In this document: positions 58,408-64,000 of the stretch, one piece after another | Position numbering within the stretch: position 1 is the first letter of the stretch | How the letters are laid out: the number at the start of each line of letters is the position of its first letter | Made by a program: the position numbers and the translations under genes | Source: Kytococcus schroeteri | GTDB lineage: Bacteria; Actinomycetota; Actinomycetes; Actinomycetales; Dermatophilaceae | Assembly: GCF_002847825.1 (NCBI RefSeq) | Contig: NZ_PKIZ01000008.1 | Coordinates: 1 to 64,000 of the forward strand | Reading direction: 5' to 3' | DNA: 64,000 nt | The notes under the pieces: model-generated | Told to the model about the DNA's origin: nothing | Seen by the model: the letters and a program-made list of their open reading frames with translations, nothing else | Databases searched by the model: none

Positions 58408-59814
58408 TCAGCAGCCGACCAGGCGCTGGGCGAGGTACCCGGTGACCTCGGCCAGCGGCACGCGCTCCTGCGACATCGTGTCGCGCTCACGGATGGTCAC
58501 CGCCTGGTCCTCCAGGGTGTCGAAGTCGACCGTGACGCAGAACGGCGTGCCGATCTCGTCCTGGCGGCGGTAGCGGCGGCCGATGGCGCCGGCGTCGTCG
58601 AAGTCGACCTCCCAGTGCTGGCGCAGCTCGGCGGCCAGCTCCTTGGCGCGCGGGGTGAGCTGCTCGTTGCGGCTCAGCGGCAGCACGGCCACCTTGACCG
58701 GCGCCAGGCGCGGGTCGAGGCGCAGCACGACGCGCTTGTCGACACCACCCTTGGCGTTGGGCGCCTCGTCCTCGGTGTAGGCGTCGATGAGGAAGGCCAT
58801 GAGCGCGCGGGTGAGGCCGAACGCCGGCTCGATGACGTAGGGCGTGTAGCGCTCGCCGGTGGCCTGGTTGAAGTAGGACAGGTCCTGGCCGGAGGCCTTG
58901 GCGTGCACCGAGAGGTCGAAGTCGGTGCGGTTGGCCACACCCATGAGCTCGCCGAACTCCGAGCCGGAGAAGCCGAAGCGGTACTCCAGGTCGATGGTGC
59001 GGTCGGAGTAGTGCGAGAGCTTCTCGGTGGGGTGCTCGTAGCGGCGGATGTTCTCCGGCGTGATGCCCAGGTCGGTGAACCACTTCTCGCAGACGTCGAT
59101 CCACTCGTCGAAGTACTGCGGGGCCTCGGCCGGCGGCACGAAGTACTCGAGCTCCATCTGCTCGAACTCGCGGGTGCGGAAGATGAAGTTTCCGGGCGTG
59201 ATCTCGTTGCGGAAGGACTTGCCCACCTGCGCGATGCCGAACGGCGGCTTCTTGCGGCTGGTGGTCATGACGTTGGCGAACTGCGTGAAGATGCCCTGCG
59301 CGGTCTCCGGGCGGAGGAAGTGCTTGCCGCTCTCGTCCTCGGTGACGCCCAGGTAGGTCTTGAGCAGGCCGGAGAACTGCTTGGGCTCGGTCCACGCACC
59401 CTTGGTGCCGCAGTTGGCGCAGGCGATCTCCTCGAAGGAGACCGAGTCGGGGTCCACCTCCTTGCCCTTGGCGGCGGACTTCTCGGCCACGGCCTCCTGC
59501 AGGTGGTCGGCTCGGAAGCGCTTGTGGCAGGACAGGCACTCCACGAGCGGGTCGGTGAAGGTGGCCACGTGGCCGGAGGCCTCCCACACCGCCGGGGGCA
59601 GGATCACCGCGGAGTCCAGGCCGACCACGTCGTCGCGCATCTGCACCATCGTGCGCCACCACTGGCGCTTGATGTTCTCCTTGAGCGCCACGCCGAGGGG
59701 ACCGTAGTCCCAGGCCGAGCGGGTCCCTCCGTAGATCTCGCCGGTGGGGAACACGAATCCACGGCGCTTGCAGAGGGAGACGACGGTGTCGACGGTGGAG
59801 GTCTTCTTGGCCAT
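58408..59814 (-). CDS. glyS: glycyl-tRNA synthetase (homodimeric, class II)
   Basis: Charges tRNA-Gly. The 468-residue alpha2-type enzyme starts [20 protein letters not shown] and shows YGPLG, a zinc-like C-x2-C pair (CLSCHKR, about 93, and CANCGT, about 133), class II motif 2 in [21 protein letters not shown] (about 202-220), and a C-terminal anticodon-binding domain with the end [18 protein letters not shown] (59821-59826) lies 6 bases before the ATG. Divergent from the zinc-uptake operon. Confidence 0.94.
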   Translation of the reverse strand: MAKKTSTVDTVVSLCKRRGFVFPTGEIYGGTRSAWDYGPLGVALKENIKRQWWRTMVQMRDDVVGLDSAVILPPAVWEASGHVATFTDPLVECLSCHKRFRADHLQEAVAEKSAAKGKEVDPDSVSFEEIACANCGTKGAWTEPKQFSGLLKTYLGVTEDESGKHFLRPETAQGIFTQFANVMTTSRKKPPFGIAQVGKSFRNEITPGNFIFRTREFEQMELEYFVPPAEAPQYFDEWIDVCEKWFTDLGITPENIRRYEHPTEKLSHYSDRTIDLEYRFGFSGSEFGELMGVANRTDFDLSVHAKASGQDLSYFNQATGERYTPYVIEPAFGLTRALMAFLIDAYTEDEAPNAKGGVDKRVVLRLDPRLAPVKVAVLPLSRNEQLTPRAKELAAELRQHWEVDFDDAGAIGRRYRRQDEIGTPFCVTVDFDTLEDQAVTIRERDTMSQERVPLAEVTGYLAQRLVGC

Positions 59815-59838
59815 GGGCACAGGGTACGGGTCCCCGAT

Positions 59839-59875
59839 TTGACGATCATTCTCGCCTCCCTGAGAATGATTGTCA
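59839..59875 (+). promoter_or_regulatory. znu promoter with overlapping Zur-box-like palindrome
   Basis: TTGACG (59839-59844), a 17-base spacer and GAGAAT (59862-59867) form a promoter that places the transcript start on or beside the znuA ATG (7 bases on). The 15-base palindrome TGAGAATGATTGTCA (59861-59875) fits the Zur-box pattern TGA-N-AAT-N-ATT-N-TCA and covers the -10 and the start codon. An outer 9-bp inverted repeat ATCATTCTC/GAGAATGAT (59845-59853, 59862-59870) may offer a second dimer site. Confidence 0.8.
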
Positions 59876-60876
59876 TGCCCTCCCACACCCTCAGCCCCCG
59901 CCGGCGTGCCCTGCGCGCGGGCAGCATCGCCCTGACCGCCACCCTGACCCTCGCCGCGTGCGGGGGCACCGACGAGGGCGGCGGCTCGGCCGACGAGGGG
60001 AAGGTGCAGGTCGCCAGCGGGTTCTTCCCGCTCAGCGAGCTGGCCCGCGCCGTCGGCGGCGACCACGTGGAGGTCACCCAGGTGACCCCGGACGGCAGCG
60101 ACCCCCACCACCTCGAGATGACCCCGCAGGCCACCGGCCGGCTGCAGGAGGCCGACCTGGTGCTGCACCTGCGCACGATGCAGCCGGCGCTCGACGCCGC
60201 CGTGGAGGCCGTGGCCGCCGACCGCGCGTGGGACGCCGGCGAGGCCGTCGACCTCGAGGCCGGGCCCCGCACCGGGAAGGCCGAGGAGTCTGGCCACGAG
60301 GGGCACGACCACGCGGCCGAGGCCGAGGCCGGCCACGACGGGCACGACCACGGTGGCGTGGACCCGCACTTCTGGCTCGACCCCGTCGCCTTCGGCGAGG
60401 CCGCCACCTCCCTGGGCGACGCGCTCGCCGAGCGCGACCCCGAACACGCCGAGGACTACCGCCGCAACGCCCAGGAGTACGTGCACCAGCTGGAGGAGCT
60501 CGACGACGACCTGGCCCAGCAGCTCGGTCACTGCCGCAGCACCGACCTGGTGGTGGGCCACGAGGCCTACGCGTGGTTCGGCGCCCGCTACGGCTTCCAC
60601 CAGCTGGGCGTGGCCGGCCTGTCCAACGAGGCCGAGGTCTCCCCCGCCCGTCTGGCCGAGCTCACCGACACCATCAAGAAGTCCGGGGTGAGCACCATCT
60701 ACGCCGAGCCGCTGGCCCCTCGCGACAACGCCCGCACCCTGGCCGACGAGACCGGCACGACGGTGGAGGTCCTCGACCCCGCCGCGGGCCTCACGGACTC
60801 CTCGGCCGCCCGCGACTACCTGGGGATCATGCGCCACAACGGCGAGGTGCTGCACACCGGTCAGGGCTGCGAGTGA
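59875..60876 (+). CDS. znuA: zinc ABC transporter substrate-binding lipoprotein
   Basis: Captures Zn2+ outside the membrane. The 333-residue protein has a lipoprotein signal with lipobox L-A-A-C (Cys29), an N-lobe with [12 protein letters not shown] (metal His), a His-rich loop (about 139-161) with many H-E/D-G-H-D-H repeats, then [16 protein letters not shown] and the C-lobe ending YAEPLAP...; a Cys pair may form a disulfide. First gene of a Zur-controlled operon; GTGA overlap with znuC. Confidence 0.92.
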   Translation: MPSHTLSPRRRALRAGSIALTATLTLAACGGTDEGGGSADEGKVQVASGFFPLSELARAVGGDHVEVTQVTPDGSDPHHLEMTPQATGRLQEADLVLHLRTMQPALDAAVEAVAADRAWDAGEAVDLEAGPRTGKAEESGHEGHDHAAEAEAGHDGHDHGGVDPHFWLDPVAFGEAATSLGDALAERDPEHAEDYRRNAQEYVHQLEELDDDLAQQLGHCRSTDLVVGHEAYAWFGARYGFHQLGVAGLSNEAEVSPARLAELTDTIKKSGVSTIYAEPLAPRDNARTLADETGTTVEVLDPAAGLTDSSAARDYLGIMRHNGEVLHTGQGCE

Positions 60877-61559
60877 GCGACGCCCTCGTCCTGCAGGAGG
60901 TCGTCTACGGCTACGACGGGCACCCTGCGGTGGGCCCGGTCTCGGCCACCGTCCCGGCCGGCCAGAGCGTGGCCATCACCGGGCCCAACGGCGCGGGCAA
61001 GTCGACCCTGGTGACCGGCCTGCTCGGCCTCACCGACCAGCTCTCCGGACGGGCCGAGCTGCTCGGCACCCCCCTGCGCCGCCTGCGCGACCGCACCCGC
61101 ATCGGGTACGTGCCCCAGCACCACTCCGTGACAGGGGCCCTGCACGCCACCGTGGGCGAGGTCATCCTGGCCGGGCGCGTGGCCGCCCTGCCGTGGTGGC
61201 GCCACCCCGGCCGCTCCGACCGTGAGCTGGCCCGCCGCGCCGCCGCCGACGTGGGGCTGGAGGACCGCCTCCACCACAATCTGGCCGACCTCTCCGGCGG
61301 GCAGCGGCGTCGCGCCCTGCTGGCCCGCGCCATCGTGTCGCGCCCCGCCCTGCTGGTGCTCGACGAGCCCACCGCGGGCGTGGACCTGGCCAACCAGGAG
61401 CTGCTGGCCGTGCTCCTGCGCCGCCTGGCCGACGACGGCTTGACCATGCTCGTGATCACCCACGAGCTCGACCCCATCGCCTCGGCGCTGGACCGCGTGC
61501 TCACCCTGACCGGGGGCCGCCTCACCGACGACCGCATGCTGGAGGTGCACCGTGGCTGA
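60873..61559 (+). CDS. znuC: zinc ABC transporter ATP-binding protein
   Basis: A 228-residue ABC ATPase that powers import through ZnuB. Walker [10 protein letters not shown] (37-45), Q-loop VPQH (about 79), signature LSGGQRRR (about 140-147), Walker B LLVLDEP (about 161-167) and the switch H in ITHEL are all intact. GTG start overlapping the znuA stop; its own stop lies inside the start of znuB. Confidence 0.93.
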   Translation: MSDALVLQEVVYGYDGHPAVGPVSATVPAGQSVAITGPNGAGKSTLVTGLLGLTDQLSGRAELLGTPLRRLRDRTRIGYVPQHHSVTGALHATVGEVILAGRVAALPWWRHPGRSDRELARRAAADVGLEDRLHHNLADLSGGQRRRALLARAIVSRPALLVLDEPTAGVDLANQELLAVLLRRLADDGLTMLVITHELDPIASALDRVLTLTGGRLTDDRMLEVHRG

Positions 61560-62547
61560 GATGCTGCAGTTCGATTTCATGCAGCGGGCCCTGCTGGCCG
61601 CGCTGCTCGTGGGGGCCGTGGCCCCGATGGTGGGCATCTTCGTGGTGCAGCGGGGGCTCAGCCTCATCGGCGACGCCCTGGGCCACGTGGCCCTGGCCGG
61701 CGTGGCCGTGGGCGTGGTGATGCAGGCGCAGCCGGTCTGGACCGCGCTGGCGGTGGCGGTGCTGGCGGCGGTGGTCATCGAGGCCCTGCGTGCCCGCGGC
61801 GGCACCGCCAGCGACGTCGCCCTGGCACTGATGTTCCACACCGGCATCGCGCTGGGCGTGGTGCTCATCAGCACCTCCCCGGGCACGGCCAACCTGGAGA
61901 ACTACCTGTTCGGTGCCATCACCACCACCAGCTCGGCCGACCTGCGCCTGTTCGTGGTGCTCGGCGTGGTGGTCGCGGTGGCCACCACCCTGCTGCGCCC
62001 GCGCCTGTTCGCCGTGGCCCAGGACGAGGTGTACAGCCGCTCCCAGGGGCTCCCCGTGACGGCCCTGAACATGCTGCTCTCCGCGCTGGTGGCGGTCACC
62101 ATCGTCATGTCGATGCGGGTGGTGGGCCTGCTGCTCATCTCCGCGCTGATGATCGTGCCCATCGCGACCTCGCAGTTGCTCACCCGCAGCTTCGCCGCCG
62201 CGTGGTGGATGGCCATGGTGCTGGGGGCGCTCTCCGGCGTCGGGGGCGTCGTGGTCAGCTACACCTACGACCTGCCCTCGGGCGGCACCATCGTGCTGCT
62301 GGCCGTGGCGGTGTACGCCCTGGCCGTGCTGGGCACCTGGGTGGCCCGCCGGGTCCGGGTCGGACGCCACCGCCGGGCCTCGCTCGCCGAGCACCACGCC
62401 CACGAGCACCACCCCGACTGCGAGCACCCCGCAGTCCCCCACGGCGACCACCTCGACTACCTCCACGGGGACCACCTGCACCATCCCCACGAGGGTCACT
62501 ACGATGAGCGGCCGCTGGACGCCTCGGCGCCGGCACCACGTCCATGA
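61552..62547 (+). CDS. znuB: zinc ABC transporter permease with His-rich tail
   Basis: A 331-residue ABC-3 family permease with eight or so membrane helices (about 15-270) and the GDALGHVALAGVA motif (about 40-52). The last 55 residues form a cytoplasmic tail packed with His and acidic residues (HEHH, HLDYLHGDHLHHPHEGH), likely to bind zinc on the inner side, an addition not seen in classical ZnuB. GTG start overlapping znuC by 8 bases. Confidence 0.92.
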   Translation: MAEMLQFDFMQRALLAALLVGAVAPMVGIFVVQRGLSLIGDALGHVALAGVAVGVVMQAQPVWTALAVAVLAAVVIEALRARGGTASDVALALMFHTGIALGVVLISTSPGTANLENYLFGAITTTSSADLRLFVVLGVVVAVATTLLRPRLFAVAQDEVYSRSQGLPVTALNMLLSALVAVTIVMSMRVVGLLLISALMIVPIATSQLLTRSFAAAWWMAMVLGALSGVGGVVVSYTYDLPSGGTIVLLAVAVYALAVLGTWVARRVRVGRHRRASLAEHHAHEHHPDCEHPAVPHGDHLDYLHGDHLHHPHEGHYDERPLDASAPAPRP

Positions 62548-62572
62548 CCCCGTCCCTCTCGCAGGAGCACCG

Positions 62573-62965
62573 GTGACCACGAACCGTCCCCGCCGGACCC
62601 GTCAGCAGTCCGCCGTGCTCGAGGCCCTGGGCTCCCGCACGGACTTCGTGGCCGCCCAGGAGCTGCACGTGGCCATGGCCCGCGCCGGGCACAAGGTGGC
62701 GCTGGCCACGGTCTACCGTGCCCTGCAGTCCTTCGACGAGGCCGGCGAGGTGGACACCCTCGTGACCGAGGGCGGCGAGACGCTCTACCGCGCCTGCCGC
62801 ACCACCGCGCACCACCACCACCTGGTCTGCCGCGAGTGCGGCGACACCGTCGAGATCGACGGGCCGGCCGTGGAGCAGTGGTCCGAGCAGATCGCGGCCC
62901 AGCACGGGTTCTCCGAGGTGAGCCACACCGTGGAGCTCTACGGGCGCTGCTCCGCCTGCTCCTGA
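62573..62965 (+). CDS. zur: zinc uptake regulator Zur (Fur family)
   Basis: A 130-residue Fur-family repressor. N-terminal winged helix (about 1-80; [20 protein letters not shown]), then the dimerisation domain with [11 protein letters not shown] and a final C-x2-C in GRCSACS for the structural zinc. Last gene of znuACB-zur, so it probably represses itself through the site upstream of znuA. The GTG start follows GCAGGAG; the open frame further up is inside znuB. The 3' end overlaps convergent uppS by 28 bases. Confidence 0.9.
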   Translation: MTTNRPRRTRQQSAVLEALGSRTDFVAAQELHVAMARAGHKVALATVYRALQSFDEAGEVDTLVTEGGETLYRACRTTAHHHHLVCRECGDTVEIDGPAVEQWSEQIAAQHGFSEVSHTVELYGRCSACS

Positions 62966-63732
62966 GGCCGGTCCACCGCGCCGCCGAACCGGCGGTCGCG
63001 CCCGGCGTAGCGCTCCAGGGCCGCCCACAGGTGGCGGCGGTCGAAGTCCGGCCACAGCGTGTCCGGGAAGTCCATCTCGGCGTACGCGCTCTGCCAGAGC
63101 AGGAAGTTGCTCGTGCGCTGCTCGCCGGAGGAGCGCAGGAAGAGGTCCACGTCCGGCATCGAGGGCTCGTAGAGGTGGCGGGCGACGGTGGCCGCCGTGA
63201 TGCCGCCGGGGCGCAGCCGACCGGCCTCGACCTCGCGGGCGATGGCGCGCACCCCGTCCACGATCTCTGCGCGCCCGCCGTAGTTGACGCAGAAGTACAG
63301 GGTGAGCCGGTCGTTGTGCCGGGTCATCTCCTCGGCGGCCTCGAGCTCCTTGATGACGCCGCGCCACAGCCGCGGCCGGCGGCCCACCCAGCGCATGCGC
63401 ACGCCCCAGGCGTCCAGCTGGTCGCGGCGGCGGCGGATGACCTGGCGGTTGAAGCCCATGAGGAAGCGGACCTCCTCGGGCGAGCGGCGCCAGTTCTCCG
63501 TGGAGAAGGCGTACGCCGAGAGGTGCGGCACCCCGGCCTCCAGGGCGCCGGCCACCACGTCGAGCAGCGCCCCCTCCCCCGCCTCGTGGCCGGCGGTCCG
63601 CGGCAGGCCGCGCTCGTTGGCCCACCGGCCGTTGCCGTCCATGACCACGGCCACGTGCTGGGGCAGCTCGTCGGGGGCCAGCTGCGGCGGGCGGGCCCCG
63701 GAGGGGTGCGGGAAGGGCGGCTCGTGGGTCAT
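62938..63732 (-). CDS. uppS: isoprenyl (undecaprenyl/polyprenyl) diphosphate synthase
   Basis: A 264-residue cis-prenyltransferase that builds the lipid carrier of cell-wall synthesis by adding isopentenyl units. The pyrophosphate-binding MDGNGRWA (about 31-38) with catalytic Asp, FSTENW (about 75-80) and the [16 protein letters not shown] signature (about 199-214) are present. In actinobacteria products range from C15 to C55, so chain length is not certain. One base after recO. Confidence 0.92.
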   Translation of the reverse strand: MTHEPPFPHPSGARPPQLAPDELPQHVAVVMDGNGRWANERGLPRTAGHEAGEGALLDVVAGALEAGVPHLSAYAFSTENWRRSPEEVRFLMGFNRQVIRRRRDQLDAWGVRMRWVGRRPRLWRGVIKELEAAEEMTRHNDRLTLYFCVNYGGRAEIVDGVRAIAREVEAGRLRPGGITAATVARHLYEPSMPDVDLFLRSSGEQRTSNFLLWQSAYAEMDFPDTLWPDFDRRHLWAALERYAGRDRRFGGAVDRPQEQAEQRP

Positions 63733-63733
63733 G

Positions 63734-64000
63734 TCACTGTCCCGTCGTCTCGGCGGATGGTGCGGCGTGCTCGGTCGGCTGCACGGGGCCCGGCCCGGTG
63801 AGCACGAGGTCGGGGTCCAGGTGGCGCACCGACCGCACCTGCCGATCGGTGTGCCACTGCAGGTGCGCGGTGACCAGCTCCTGCACCTCGCGGCGCCGGG
63901 AGGCGGCCCCCTCGGTCCCCAGGACCTCGCGCACGGTACTCCAGTGCGACTCCCCCAGGGCGTCCAGCAGGCGGATGCTGTCGGGGTGCGGCGCCCAGGC
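63734..64000 (-). CDS. recO: DNA repair protein RecO, C-terminal part
   Basis: The minus-strand frame is open to the window edge and gives the last 88 residues. The [19 protein letters not shown] stretch is the typical C-terminal end of actinobacterial RecO, and recO-uppS is the usual gene order. RecO helps load RecA at gaps. The 5' part lies outside the window; the tail after the conserved end is Pro/Thr-rich. Confidence 0.82.
   Translation of the reverse strand, partial: AWAPHPDSIRLLDALGESHWSTVREVLGTEGAASRRREVQELVTAHLQWHTDRQVRSVRHLDPDLVLTGPGPVQPTEHAAPSAETTGQ

Overview
The window is a block of chromosome from a high-GC Gram-positive bacterium of the Actinomycetota, most likely a member of the Micrococcales. 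The pointers are strongly G/C-biased third codon positions, a tRNA-free rrn spacer, the order infC-rpmI-rplT-trmH-pheS-pheT, a PriA-type isomerase, a GlnA2/GlnE pair, polyphosphate glucokinase, the homodimeric AceE pyruvate dehydrogenase, the FasR-FabD-FabH-ACP-FabF-AccD cluster, and the actinobacterial families DUF3052 and DUF3145. I cannot name the species. I see no mobile element, prophage or CRISPR array; this is core genome, and the novelty lies in gene fusions, start-site architecture and regulatory sites.

Layout. Positions 1-5800 hold a complete minus-strand rrn operon (16S-23S-5S) with terminator and leader. Positions 5.8-9.2 kb carry tyrS, argH and argR on the minus strand, with ARG-box-like sites over the argR start. 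From 9.2 to 26.9 kb, after one plus-strand membrane protein, there is a long minus-strand run: an SDR, pheT, pheS, a SpoU methyltransferase, rplT, rpmI, infC, a PriA-SseB fusion, an orphan gene, glnE, glnA2 and a large secreted M6 protease with three cell-wall-binding repeats. Positions 27-35 kb carry an M20 peptidase, a small conserved protein, map-ppgK, RNase P RNA, an RNB-domain nuclease, an RNase H/phosphatase fusion, a NIF3 protein directly behind tRNA-Val, and DUF3052. Next come aceE (35.5-38.2 kb), a glycerophosphodiesterase and the fatty-acid cluster fasR-fabD-fabH-acpP-fabF-accD (39.7-46.3 kb). The rest holds DUF3145, tRNAs, a glycosyltransferase, dnaG, dgt, an aldo/keto reductase, a sulfurtransferase, dusB, lysG with two tandem lysE genes, glyS, a Zur-controlled znuACB-zur operon, uppS and the end of recO.

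How the genes work together. The fab cluster turns malonyl-CoA made by the AccD-containing carboxylase into acyl-ACP. Its FabD carries an extra C-terminal domain that looks like a biotin carboxyl carrier domain whose biotin-accepting lysine is an arginine, the most unusual protein in the window. The zinc operon is wired to its own repressor through a Zur-box-like palindrome lying on the predicted -10 element and start codon of znuA. LysG probably senses basic amino acids and drives the two LysE exporters. GlnE and GlnA2 are translationally coupled.

A recurring theme is leaderless transcription: at eleven or more genes a TANNNT -10 hexamer sits exactly 6 or 7 bases before the ATG/GTG, which also lets the correct start be chosen. 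Other notable points are an AUC-started infC with its own promoter and a structured leader, and inverted repeats that may be operators upstream of fabD, aceE and the M6 protease. Most junctions inside operons are 1- or 4-base stop/start overlaps. All assignments are by eye from sequence; no search or calculation was run.
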